Shown piece by piece: positions 17,590 through 26,213 of a DNA stretch of 64,000 nt. The position numbers and the translations under genes are program-made. Positions within the stretch are counted from its first letter, which is position 1. Every line of letters begins with the position of its first letter. Location: the NCBI GenBank assembly GCA_964498075.1, contig CAZCGA010000023.1:1-64000 (forward strand), given 5' to 3'. Source of the stretch: CAZCGA01 sp964498075 (GTDB taxonomy: Bacteria; Desulfobacterota; Binatia; HRBIN30). The notes beneath the pieces were generated by a model that was given only the letters and a program-made list of their open reading frames with translations, had not been told where the DNA came from and ran no database searches.

Positions 17590-18216
17590 TCAGCCGTTCG
17601 GTCGGGAGAAGACGAGGAAGCTCTGCCTCGGCAGGAAATCGTACTCGTGCTCCAGCGTATAGCCCGCCGCTTCCAATTCGTTGCGGATGACGTCGGTCGC
17701 CGTCCAGTGACCGAACAGGCGGTTGAAGAAGCCCTTGCCCGCATACTCGATGATCGCCACGCGACCGCCCGGCCGCAGGTATCGCCTGGCGCGCACGAAG
17801 TACGCGGTGCGTTCCGCAATGTGATGGAACGTGTTGGCGGTGAAGATCAGGTCCACGCCTTGGTCGGGCAAGCGCGGGTCATCGGGTGCCGCCTCGATCA
17901 CCTCGACGTTGCGATATCCCTCGTCGGCGGCGTGCTGCTTCAGGTAGGCGATCATGTCCGGATCGATGTCGACGGCGTAGACCGTGCCGCCCTGCCCCGT
18001 GGCGTCGGCCAACCGGAAGGTGAAGTAGCCGCCGCCCGCCCCGAGATCGGCGATCCGTTGTCCGGGCTGGATACCTAGGGTTTGGATCACCTTCTCGGGC
18101 TGCTGCCAGCGTTCGCGGCCGAAGCCCTCGTAGGCGAATCGCTTGAACGTCGTACAGCCTCCAATGAACGTCACCGCGAGCACCGCACTCGCAGCCACCA
18201 GGGTCGTGTTGGTCAT
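17590..18216 (-). CDS. SAM-dependent methyltransferase with lipoprotein signal peptide
   Basis: This 208-residue protein begins with a short hydrophobic signal and a lipobox-like IGGC at about residues 18-21, followed by a class I methyltransferase domain with IADLGAGGGYFTF as the SAM loop, VYAVDID, ANTFHHI and LRPGGRVAIIEY. A lipid-anchored, exported methyltransferase is odd, since SAM is cytosolic. The protein may stay on the inner face or bind another ligand. AAGGAG lies nine bases before the ATG at 18216. It is divergent from the metallopeptidase gene across a 264-base region containing a perfect dyad. Confidence 0.8.
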   Translation of the reverse strand: MTNTTLVAASAVLAVTFIGGCTTFKRFAYEGFGRERWQQPEKVIQTLGIQPGQRIADLGAGGGYFTFRLADATGQGGTVYAVDIDPDMIAYLKQHAADEGYRNVEVIEAAPDDPRLPDQGVDLIFTANTFHHIAERTAYFVRARRYLRPGGRVAIIEYAGKGFFNRLFGHWTATDVIRNELEAAGYTLEHEYDFLPRQSFLVFSRPNG

Positions 18217-18336
18217 CGGGTGCACTCCTTTTCCCCGCAAAAGTCCGATGCTCGCTCGGAATTCATCTCAGACGCAAAGCTTCGGCAGAGGCGCGTGAGG
18301 CTTCGCTGCCATGGCAGGACCCGTCTAGCACGAGTA

Positions 18337-18359
18337 AACTCCGAGTGTCAATCGGAGTT
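18337..18359. promoter_or_regulatory. perfect 8-bp dyad in divergent intergenic region
   Basis: AACTCCGA, a 7-base spacer (GTGTCAA) and TCGGAGTT form a perfect inverted repeat. It sits between the divergent methyltransferase (start 18216) and metallopeptidase (start 18481), where an operator would be expected. No U-tract follows, so a terminator is less likely. No regulator gene lies beside it. Confidence 0.4.
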
Positions 18360-18480
18360 CAGTCTTTCTCGAACCGAAGCTCGTCGCGCGCTGGCAGTAT
18401 CAGGGCGGAATGGTCTAAAGACACCAGCGAGAGTCTCCCATGTCGTGTGACCTTGCTGAGAGTGATGGACCAGATTTGAG

Positions 18481-19608
18481 ATGACGTCGCCGACTGATGA
18501 TACGCAATTGTCCGGCGCCGACCCCGCCGGCGGCGCCGCGGTCGTCCCCTCCGAGGGCCGCGTGGTCGTGCCGACGCCGGAGACGCGGGCAAGCGTCGAG
18601 CCGGAATGGTCGAGCTGGCCCGACGAGAAACTCCTCGACCTGCGACTCTGTGATCTCGATCTGCGCATCGAGGGCACTGCCCTCGACGCGCAGATTCAAG
18701 AGCTCTACAGGGAGCTCGAAGAGCACGGCCTTCAGTTTCGCCCGCGCTTCTGGTTGTCGAACGACTGGTTCACTCCCGATGAGGTCCCCGGCATCGCCGT
18801 GCCGTTCTACATGGGCCATCCTCGCTTGGCGCGCCTCGAGCTCAGTCAAATGCTCGAAGTGGAGGGCGGCACACCCGAGTGGTGCCTGCGCATCTTACGA
18901 CACGAGACCGGGCACGCGATCGACAATGCCTACCGGCTTCGCCGCCGCCGGCGCCGCCAGCAGCTGTTCGGCCCATCGTCTCAGGAGTACCCGGAGCATT
19001 ACACGCCGCGTCCGTACAGCAAGAGCTACGTCACGCATCTCGAACCGTGGTACGGGCAGAGCCATCCCGATGAAGACTTTGCCGAGACGTTTGCCGTTTG
19101 GCTGACGCCTGCGTCGCAGTGGCAGAAGCGTTACGCGGATTGGCCGGCCCTGAAGAAGCTCGAGTACGTGGATGCTCTCATGCGCCGGATCGGGTCGCAG
19201 GCGCCGCGCGTGACGTCGCGCCGGCGGGTCGACCCGCTGTCGCGGCTGCGCAAGACGCTCCGCCGACACTATCAGGAAAAGCGCGACCGTTACCATGTCG
19301 ACTACTCCAACGTGTACGACCGCGATATCCGGCGGCTGTTTTCCGACGCGCCGGAGTTCAAGCCCAACATGGCGGCGGCGCGCTTCCTCGCCCGTATCCG
19401 CAGGGACGTGCGCCGCACCGTGGCGCGCTGGACGGGCGAGTACCAATACACCATCGACCAGGTGCTCAACGACATCATCAAGCGCTGTCGCGAGCTCCGG
19501 CTGCGCCTGATCGCCCCGGAGCAACAGACGAAGCTCGACTTCACCATCGTGCTCACCGTACAGACGATGAACTATCTGCACAGCGGCCAGCATCGGGTGA
19601 GGCTATGA
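18481..19608 (+). CDS. putative zinc metallopeptidase (Peptidase_Mx-like)
   Basis: This 375-residue protein has a zincin motif HETGHAIDNAYRL (His141, Glu142, His145) and a likely third ligand in DEDFAETFAVWL near residues 198-208. A Pro/Ala-rich N-terminal 45 residues has no signal peptide, so it is probably cytosolic. The C-terminal 130 residues are very Arg-rich and helical. The layout resembles putative zinc-binding peptidases of the Peptidase_Mx group, whose substrates are unknown. Its TGA overlaps the ATG of the downstream ATP-grasp ligase by four bases, so the two products are probably coupled in stoichiometry and function. Confidence 0.7.
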   Translation: MTSPTDDTQLSGADPAGGAAVVPSEGRVVVPTPETRASVEPEWSSWPDEKLLDLRLCDLDLRIEGTALDAQIQELYRELEEHGLQFRPRFWLSNDWFTPDEVPGIAVPFYMGHPRLARLELSQMLEVEGGTPEWCLRILRHETGHAIDNAYRLRRRRRRQQLFGPSSQEYPEHYTPRPYSKSYVTHLEPWYGQSHPDEDFAETFAVWLTPASQWQKRYADWPALKKLEYVDALMRRIGSQAPRVTSRRRVDPLSRLRKTLRRHYQEKRDRYHVDYSNVYDRDIRRLFSDAPEFKPNMAAARFLARIRRDVRRTVARWTGEYQYTIDQVLNDIIKRCRELRLRLIAPEQQTKLDFTIVLTVQTMNYLHSGQHRVRL

Positions 19609-20627
19609 AGGCGCTCCGCGTCCTCGCCCTGGTGCACGCAGAGCTGGTGCCGCCGCAGGATGCAACGGCGGAGCAGGCGGTGAAGGCGGACTGGAAGACC
19701 GAGTTCGACGTCCTCTCTTTCCTGCATGGCATCGGGCACGAGGTCTTGCCGCTGGGTCTCGGCGACGACCTGCGCGTCATCCGCACGACGATGGACGAAT
19801 GGAAGCCGCACATCGTCTTCAACCTCCTCGAACATTTCCTCGGCGTCTCCGTCTTCGACCAGAACGTCGTCAGCTACCTGGAGCTGCTGCGCATGCCGTA
19901 CACCGGTTGCAACCCACGCGGGCTGCTGCTGGCACGCGACAAGGCGCTCGCCAAGAAGCTCATGGCGTACCATCGCATCCCCATCCCCGATTTTGTCGTC
20001 TTCCCCATCGGCTCGGCCGTGCGGCGGCCGAAGCGCCTGACCTTCCCCTTGATCGTGAAGTCGGTCACCGACGAAGCCTCAATTGGTATCTCGCAGGCGT
20101 CGGTCGTCGACGATGACGGCAAGCTCAAGGAGCGGGTGCAGTTCATTCACGACAGCAGTGGCACCGACGCGATCGTGGAGCGTTACATCGAGGGGCGTGA
20201 GCTCTACGTCGGCATCCTCGGCAACCAGCGCCTCCAGGAGCTCCCGGTCTGGGAGCTGCTGTTCACCAAGATGCCGCCCGAGGCCTGGCGCATCGCCACG
20301 GACCGCGTCAAGTGGAGCACCAAATATCGGGAGAAGTACGGCATCACGACGGACGCGGCAACGGACCTCCGCGACGGAGAGGCGGCGCGCATCCAGCACC
20401 TGTGCAAGCGGGTGTATCGCACCCTCAGCTTGAGCGGTTACGCCCGGATGGACCTCCGCCGCGACGCCAACGGCGCCGTGTACGTTCTCGAAGCCAACCC
20501 GAACCCGCAGCTGGCGCACGGCGAAGACTTCGCCGCGTCGGCGGAGCGCGCGGGCATGTCGTACGAGGTGCTGCTGCAAAGCATCATCAACCTCGGCCTG
20601 CGCTGGCGCTCGGATCGGCGGGTATGA
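19605..20627 (+). CDS. ATP-grasp ligase (D-alanine-D-alanine ligase-like)
   Basis: This 340-residue ATP-grasp enzyme has the Ddl-like layout: an N-terminal preATP-grasp domain with VFNLLEHFLG and PYTGCNPRGLLLARDK, a lysine strand LIVKSV, VERYIEGRELYVGILG, and the Mg2+/ATP site GYARMDLRRDANGAVYVLEAN followed by PNPQL. It should activate a carboxylate as acyl-phosphate and join it to an amine. True Ddl is usually found with cell-wall genes; here the only partner is a metallopeptidase overlapping by four bases. A dedicated peptide- or amide-forming reaction opposed or processed by the peptidase is a reasonable guess. Confidence 0.8.
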   Translation: MKALRVLALVHAELVPPQDATAEQAVKADWKTEFDVLSFLHGIGHEVLPLGLGDDLRVIRTTMDEWKPHIVFNLLEHFLGVSVFDQNVVSYLELLRMPYTGCNPRGLLLARDKALAKKLMAYHRIPIPDFVVFPIGSAVRRPKRLTFPLIVKSVTDEASIGISQASVVDDDGKLKERVQFIHDSSGTDAIVERYIEGRELYVGILGNQRLQELPVWELLFTKMPPEAWRIATDRVKWSTKYREKYGITTDAATDLRDGEAARIQHLCKRVYRTLSLSGYARMDLRRDANGAVYVLEANPNPQLAHGEDFAASAERAGMSYEVLLQSIINLGLRWRSDRRV

Positions 20628-20693
20628 GGAGCTGTCTTCAACCCGATCGTCGATCAGCGAGTGGGCGCTGCCATCGGCGTCTTGCGGATTCAC

Positions 20694-21326
20694 TCAGCAG
20701 TACGCGCCAGGGCCGGCCCTGTCTTCCGGGCGGCGCGCTTCAATCGCCTTGACGACGTCGAGGTAGACGTTTTCCTCACGCAGCAATGTGAAGCCGGCGC
20801 GCAGGACGTTGGCGACCGTGTCCCGGTTCATGTCCGGCCCGAACCGCCGGCTGAGCGGCGTCAGTAGATCTTGCATCAACGCGATCGGCCCGATGCGGCT
20901 GCGCACGTGCTCGAACATCAGCAGCCGCCCGCCCGGTTTCATGCAGCGATACAGCTCGCGCAGGCCGCGCAGCGGGTCGGGAACCGAGCAGAACGTGCAC
21001 GAAGTCGCAACGGTGTCGAAGCTCGCGTCCGCAAACTCCATCCTTTGCGCGTCCATGACACGGAGCTCCAGCGTGCCGCCGTACTCCACCGCCTTCGGCC
21101 GCGCCCGCGCAATCATCCCGGGACTGATATCGATGGCGGTGATCGTCAAGCCCGGCGGAAAATGGCGGAAGTCGCTCCCGGTTCCCGCCGCCACCATGAG
21201 GCAGCGCCCGGTCATCTTGGCGAACGCGTGCTCCTTCGCTGTAGCGAAGCGACGCTCCTCGCCCCACGTCATCCAATCGTAGGCACGACTGGCCAGGTCC
21301 CACTTGGCTTGCAGATCGTTGCTCAT
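20694..21326 (-). CDS. class I SAM-dependent methyltransferase (UbiE/PmtA-like)
   Basis: This 210-residue methyltransferase has MVAAGTGSDF as the SAM loop, ITAIDISPGMI for the acidic second strand, SCTFCSVPDP and LKPGG-like MKPGGRLLMFEHV. The pattern with EHVRS is frequent in phospholipid or quinone methyltransferases. Its ATG overlaps the upstream gene's stop by four bases (21323-21326), making it the last gene of the minus-strand run that starts at 26597. A membrane-lipid substrate would fit the membrane protein upstream, but this is inference. Confidence 0.8.
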   Translation of the reverse strand: MSNDLQAKWDLASRAYDWMTWGEERRFATAKEHAFAKMTGRCLMVAAGTGSDFRHFPPGLTITAIDISPGMIARARPKAVEYGGTLELRVMDAQRMEFADASFDTVATSCTFCSVPDPLRGLRELYRCMKPGGRLLMFEHVRSRIGPIALMQDLLTPLSRRFGPDMNRDTVANVLRAGFTLLREENVYLDVVKAIEARRPEDRAGPGAYC

Positions 21327-21748
21327 CGGACCAACCCTGACACCGATCGAATGGGCGACGTCGGGCCGCGTACCGCGCGGTCGTAGAGGCGGATGCCCGC
21401 GGTGACAATGAGACCGAACGCAACGCCGACCATGATCGCGTGGGTCGTCGTTCCCGACGGGTGTTGCATCGTGTCGCGCATCGCGAACAGCATTCCCCCG
21501 TACATGCCGATCAGACTCCCTGGAACCATGACATGGAAGGAACCAAGGACGGGCGACAGGAGAACGGCGAGCGCCAGGTGCACGGCCATGCCTGCCGCCA
21601 TGCCCATCAGCATCGCCACGACCATGTCGACCTCGGGGCTCACAATCGCCCGCACCGCAGCAGCCGTCGCCGCCCCGGTGGCCGCTCCGGCGCAGTAATC
21701 GCCGAGGGTGAACAGCGCTTTCCGCATTCGGTTCGCTTGATCATCCAT
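21323..21748 (-). CDS. small polytopic membrane protein, unknown function
   Basis: This 141-residue protein has three to four hydrophobic segments, including MVVAMLMGMAAGMAVHLALA and a Gly-rich loop PGSLIGMYGGMLFAMRD. No family is recognised with confidence. Its first 109 bases overlap the end of the GH57 gene in another frame, and its stop overlaps the methyltransferase start by four bases, so it is embedded in the operon. The long overlap upstream may mean that its true start is internal (Met8) or that the GH57 tail is longer than functional. Confidence 0.65.
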   Translation of the reverse strand: MDDQANRMRKALFTLGDYCAGAATGAATAAAVRAIVSPEVDMVVAMLMGMAAGMAVHLALAVLLSPVLGSFHVMVPGSLIGMYGGMLFAMRDTMQHPSGTTTHAIMVGVAFGLIVTAGIRLYDRAVRGPTSPIRSVSGLVR

Positions 21749-24120
21749 TGTCCTTCACCGTCACGGAGGGTTATGGCCTCGCCCGCGCTGCGGCTGGGCT
21801 TCGCACCCCCTGCAGGCTGTGCGATGCGTACCGCATGCTCGTCGCCTCGACAGCACACATCCCGGCAGTCACAACCCGCATGGCCGCAGTGGAAGCGGAA
21901 GCGCACTTCATGGGCCGTCGCTGGAAAAGGCCCGAGCGTCAGGTGATGGCGTTGGACACCCGCCATCACACCGCCGGCCGGCACGAGCGGGGCCGACTGC
22001 TGTTCCCCTCCGTCGACTTGCCAGGCGAGGCGGCCGGGACAGTTGGTCCGTACGGTCAACCGATCGCCGGGCTGAATCGTCGCCACCGGCTGCGAAAAGC
22101 TCCACACCACCGCGTGCGGCACGATGTGCCGCTCCAGCTCCACCGGCGGTGGCTCGTTCAAGCCTCGATAGACGTTCTTCAAGTGGGTGCGGAAGAGATC
22201 GTCGAACTCGTCATCGTTCCCCGAGTCCTGGTCCTGACCGAACCACCAGAACCAGTCGCTGCCCTCCGCGGCGTAGACGGCCTGGAAAGCAGTCGGCGCC
22301 GTTTCCGGCGTCGCGCCGGCGTGGGTGAGGCGGTCACGCACCTGGCCGAGTAGCGCCCAGCCCGCGTTCTCTTCCTCCTCGCCGATCCACGTGCCCAGGT
22401 CCACACCGGGCGCGGAGCCGTTCTCGTCGATCCACGAGCCGGTGAAGAGGTCGTACACGCGCGCGAACGCTGGCAGAGGATGGGCGGAAATGGCGCGTGC
22501 GGGATTTCCGTCCAGAAACTCTTCGAACGTCACGGTCTGGATCTCGGCGTCGCTCTCCAACAGGCTGTACAAGGCATGCAGGAACGGGCGCGCGTCTTCG
22601 CGATACGCCCCCCAGGCGTTCTCGCCGTCGAGCACGACGGTGAGCACGCGATCGCCGGGTCCCCGAAGCCTCCAGGCGAACCGCTCCTTCAACTCACGCA
22701 CGAAGTCGTGCGCCGCCTGAGCGTAATCTTGATACCTGTAGAAATGGAAACCGATCTCGTCGGAGAGCTGGGTATCTCGGAAGAAGACTGCCAACGCGTG
22801 CCCGTCTTCTTCGGCCCGATAGGGCTGGCACAGCACATCGGGGTCATCGGCCTGGTAGCCCCACCGCCCCGAACGCACCAGCACACCACGGTCGGTTGCG
22901 ATCCAACGAAGGCCGCCGCGGGCAAAGACGGGCACAACGAACTGGCTCACCGCGCCTTCGGCCGGCCACATTCCAGCCGGCGGCCGTCCGAAACGGCGCT
23001 GGTGAGATTCGACGGCGAGCCGGACCTGGGCATCGGCATCCTCCGGATGGCTGAAGCGCTGAGGATGCGACGTGCCAGGGCGGTCGATGGTGGCGTGATC
23101 GGTGTCGATGAGCAGCGGTAAGATTGGGTGGTAGAACGGCGTCGTTGAGACCTCGATCTGACCGCGCTCTTGCAGCGTGCGGTGGATTGGGATGACGGCG
23201 CGCATGACCTTGTACTGCTCCTCGACCATGCTGTGCACATCGGCGGGCGTGAAATCGCGCGCTTGCTCGACAAAGCGGCGCACCGAGGCGCCTTCGCCGT
23301 TGGGCAGCTCCACTTCGCCATCGCGGAACTCCCGGCCGAACCACGCCAGGTTGAACCACATCTGCAAGTCGCGCAGCTCCTGAACGCCGAATGGCCGGCC
23401 CTCGACCCGCTGGAGGAACAACTCCTTGTAGCGGGCATGCGGAAAGATCTGGTTGTGCCAGTCGGCGTCGAAGAAACTGGCGAGCACCTCTTCTCGTTCC
23501 GCTGCGGTGAGCTTGCCGGCAGGCTTTAGCGTGAGCTCGAGAGCACGGTCGGTCGCACGGCGCTCGATGTAGTCTTCAATCTGCCAGAGGAGTGATGGCG
23601 TAAGGTTGATGGTGAGATGAACGGCCGGGTGTTCGGCCACCAGCGCCGCCATCGAATAGTAGTCGCGGATGGCGTGCAGACGGACCCAGGGATGCAGGTA
23701 GCTGCCCTTCGGGCTCTCGCTCGCGGTGTTCTTGTAGATGGGCTGATGTTGATGCCACAGGATGGCGAGATAGATCTTGGGGCCGACGCGGAACTCGCCG
23801 GCGGGTCCGGCGACTTGGCCTGCCGGCGAACGACCGTGCACCGTGTACGTCACCCGGTCTCCGGGCACGAAGGGGCCCAGCTCGGCCCGCCAGTAGCTGT
23901 TCACTCCCTCGTTGCGGATCCACGTCGCGCCGACACGACGACTCTCCGTTTCGCCGTTCGAGTGTTCAATCTGCAACATAACCCACACGGACTGATCGGG
24001 CTCGATCGGCCACGTGCCGGCCCACAGCTCGACGGGCTGTTCCGCGGAGGGTCGCTCAGGGAGGCGCGGGGCGTCAGGGGTGATATGCCACACGTGCATG
24101 CTGACCTCGTTGATGGGCAC
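21640..24120 (-). CDS. glycoside hydrolase family 57 (alpha-amylase/glucan-modifying)
   Basis: This 826-residue protein has an N-terminal beta-rich, carbohydrate-binding-like domain (about 8-112), then the GH57 barrel with HQHQP (123-127), GMWPAEGAVS with the nucleophile Glu388, and LDGENAW with the acid/base Asp498. GH57 enzymes cleave or rearrange alpha-1,4-glucans. A C-terminal beta domain ends in a cysteine cluster CGHAGCDCRDVCC. With no signal peptide it probably acts on glycogen in the cytosol. The last 36 codons overlap the next gene. ATG at 24120 or 24099 is possible. Two cysteine-rich unknown proteins precede it in the same operon. Confidence 0.88.
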   Translation of the reverse strand: MPINEVSMHVWHITPDAPRLPERPSAEQPVELWAGTWPIEPDQSVWVMLQIEHSNGETESRRVGATWIRNEGVNSYWRAELGPFVPGDRVTYTVHGRSPAGQVAGPAGEFRVGPKIYLAILWHQHQPIYKNTASESPKGSYLHPWVRLHAIRDYYSMAALVAEHPAVHLTINLTPSLLWQIEDYIERRATDRALELTLKPAGKLTAAEREEVLASFFDADWHNQIFPHARYKELFLQRVEGRPFGVQELRDLQMWFNLAWFGREFRDGEVELPNGEGASVRRFVEQARDFTPADVHSMVEEQYKVMRAVIPIHRTLQERGQIEVSTTPFYHPILPLLIDTDHATIDRPGTSHPQRFSHPEDADAQVRLAVESHQRRFGRPPAGMWPAEGAVSQFVVPVFARGGLRWIATDRGVLVRSGRWGYQADDPDVLCQPYRAEEDGHALAVFFRDTQLSDEIGFHFYRYQDYAQAAHDFVRELKERFAWRLRGPGDRVLTVVLDGENAWGAYREDARPFLHALYSLLESDAEIQTVTFEEFLDGNPARAISAHPLPAFARVYDLFTGSWIDENGSAPGVDLGTWIGEEEENAGWALLGQVRDRLTHAGATPETAPTAFQAVYAAEGSDWFWWFGQDQDSGNDDEFDDLFRTHLKNVYRGLNEPPPVELERHIVPHAVVWSFSQPVATIQPGDRLTVRTNCPGRLAWQVDGGEQQSAPLVPAGGVMAGVQRHHLTLGPFPATAHEVRFRFHCGHAGCDCRDVCCRGDEHAVRIAQPAGGAKPSRSAGEAITLRDGEGQWMIKRTECGKRCSPSAITAPERPPGRRRLLRCGRL

Positions 24121-24146
24121 GTCGCAACATGCGAGCGCGCCGCGCC

Positions 24147-24629
24147 CTACGAAATCCGTTTCTCATCCATTCCGCCGCAGCCATCATGGTCGAACGGCCG
24201 GGAGCAGCCATGCGTGTAACACGCGTTGCCGCTGTAACCCCGAGGGTTGGAAAAACGAAGCCAGTCCTCCACGGTTGCCCTCACCTGCTGCGCCGAGTAG
24301 CCCTGCTGCGCGATCAAGAGGCGTGCGAGTCCCCACGCGCTCTTGGCGAGGTTGCAGGGACAACAGCAGGTGGCGATGGAGACGTTGCTGCAGCACGGCG
24401 CCGGTATGGCGGACAGCGCTTCGGCCTCAATGGCTTCCTGTTCTGCCGACAGCACGATCGAGTGGTAATAGCCGATGAATTCTCCTGCCTGGCGGCGTGC
24501 ATCGCTGAACTGTATTGCCGCCGCCGCTGGAGCGTCGGGGCGGCTCTCCGAGGTGGGTTTTCTGAGGATTGCAAGCGCCACCGCCAGCACCGCAGCCGCG
24601 ATCATGCATTGCCAAGCTCTGGTTTTCAT
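24147..24629 (-). CDS. cysteine-rich exported or membrane-anchored protein, unknown
   Basis: This 160-residue protein has one N-terminal hydrophobic segment (residues 7-21), so it is exported or anchored. It carries a striking CCCPCNLAKSAWGLARLL block plus IPAPCCSN before it and a C-terminal NACYTHGC...DGCGG block: at least eleven cysteines in the mature part. This points to disulfides, metal or cofactor binding. The same block appears familiar from scattered proteobacterial hypothetical proteins, but no function is known. It lies 26 bases upstream of GH57 and 22 bases after the preceding gene, so co-transcription is likely. Confidence 0.7.
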   Translation of the reverse strand: MKTRAWQCMIAAAVLAVALAILRKPTSESRPDAPAAAAIQFSDARRQAGEFIGYYHSIVLSAEQEAIEAEALSAIPAPCCSNVSIATCCCPCNLAKSAWGLARLLIAQQGYSAQQVRATVEDWLRFSNPRGYSGNACYTHGCSRPFDHDGCGGMDEKRIS

Positions 24630-24651
24630 ACTCTGCCTCCGTCGTTGTCCC

Positions 24652-26073
24652 CTATGCTCCTGGTGTTGCGCGGGCTACAAAGCGTTGGCGCCGTAAGACT
24701 ACGAAGCGAGCGCGCAGCCGGTCTGAGTCGTAATCGCGTTGCACGCTGCACAAGTCATCGGCGCCACCGTACCGCGCATCGCCGCCCACCAGCGCTCGGA
24801 GCTGCAGCTCGCGCGTAACCTGGTAGCCGTCGAAGTGGGTCCACGACTGCTGCTGTCCCCATCCGTACTGCGGCGCGAGGCGCAAGTATGCGTCGAATGG
24901 AATGCAGGCCACGATGAACTCCTGCGGATCCAATTCCAGTTGGCCGCACACACGTGACCCGTTCGTCAGGATCGCATCCTCGATCGCGACGCGCGGCAGA
25001 CCGCGGCGGCGGTGCAGTCCCAGTGCACTCAACAGAGCCGTGCGTGCGTCTGGCTCGGTTTCTGGAAAGCTCTCGACCAACAATGTCTCGGGACCGAACC
25101 ATGGGAGGTAGCGGGTGCCCGCGGAGCTGATGAATGGGTGGAGCAGCAGCAAGTCGAGATTGTCGCGGAGGCTGGGATGAACATCCGGCGGACGTGCATG
25201 CCCGCACGTGCAGGTCTCGGCCTTCCGGTGGGCCTCGGTCAGCACCGCTGCGGGGAACGTCGCCCGGTCCGCACAACAGCAGCTCAAGTACTCGTTGAGG
25301 CGCTTCTTCCCGGGCAGCACCTCCGCCACCAGTCCGATCTCCCGAGCGCGGGGTAGCGCGATGTCGGGGAACGCCCTGGCCAGTTCCCGCGCACTAGCAT
25401 CCGCCGGACTCGGGGCGTGCAAGTGGCCAGCACGGCCTGCGCTCCGGGTGACGATAGCGTCTGCCAACCGTTTCACTTGGGCGAAATCGGCCTTGTCGAC
25501 GGCCTGCAGAATCCGCCTCTGCAACTCCGCACCGTCCACCATTGCTCCGGGGTGTTCGTCGGTGATCACGAGCAGGCGTTCGAAATGAGCGATCCGCTCA
25601 CTGTAGAACGGCCCCCACTCCGAGTCGTGCGCGACCAGGAAGCGCAGCCGGTCGAGCGTCGCATCACGGGCACGGACGAGGTTCGCGGTCGGATGGACCA
25701 CCACCCCGCTGAGCGCCAGCGCCGTCGCATCGGCGTGCAACGCTCGCGGCCCGTAGACCGTGTTGGCGATGTCTAAGAGGGGTTCGTCGGCCACAAGACG
25801 TTCGCGAACCTGCCCGGCCTGTTGCGCAACGGTTCGCACCTGCGTCCAGTCTCCGCGTTCAACCGCCTGGCGCAGTTCCTTGGTCAGACGAGGAAGACAG
25901 TCACGGTCCCGCTGAAGCGCCACGTACTGCTCCCGCGTGCACACCTTCGGCAGCAGGACTTCGGCGCGACGCAGATACTGATCGGCGTAGAGCAAGTCGG
26001 ATGCGTTCAAGTTCACGAGCGCGTGCAGGGTTGCGACGAGGTCCGGATTGGGTCGACGGTCTATGTGCGTCAT
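24652..26073 (-). CDS. hypothetical protein with central cysteine cluster
   Basis: This 473-residue protein was not recognised. The first 260 residues are helical and Arg/Glu-rich with repeats resembling helical hairpins. A central block has YLSCCCADRATFP and AETCTCGHARPPDVHP, likely a metal- or cluster-binding site. The C-terminal 200 residues are mixed alpha/beta with IEDAILTNGSRVCGQLELDP. There is no signal peptide or membrane segment. ATG at 26073 is chosen because sequence before it is low-quality read-through. It sits between a secreted protein and a second cysteine-rich protein in the GH57 operon. The shared CCC motif with its neighbour suggests a joint role. Confidence 0.65.
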   Translation of the reverse strand: MTHIDRRPNPDLVATLHALVNLNASDLLYADQYLRRAEVLLPKVCTREQYVALQRDRDCLPRLTKELRQAVERGDWTQVRTVAQQAGQVRERLVADEPLLDIANTVYGPRALHADATALALSGVVVHPTANLVRARDATLDRLRFLVAHDSEWGPFYSERIAHFERLLVITDEHPGAMVDGAELQRRILQAVDKADFAQVKRLADAIVTRSAGRAGHLHAPSPADASARELARAFPDIALPRAREIGLVAEVLPGKKRLNEYLSCCCADRATFPAAVLTEAHRKAETCTCGHARPPDVHPSLRDNLDLLLLHPFISSAGTRYLPWFGPETLLVESFPETEPDARTALLSALGLHRRRGLPRVAIEDAILTNGSRVCGQLELDPQEFIVACIPFDAYLRLAPQYGWGQQQSWTHFDGYQVTRELQLRALVGGDARYGGADDLCSVQRDYDSDRLRARFVVLRRQRFVARATPGA

Positions 26074-26213
26074 GGTCTCGGGCCGCTCGGTCGGGTTCAG
26101 GGGCCTCTCATGCGGGGAGAGACGTGGCCTGCAGCTTGTGGCAGGGCTGCCGCGGCGGAATCGATCTTCACGGACCGTCGCAGCGGGCCCCGCCACAGGC
26201 CGTTGGCTCGGCG

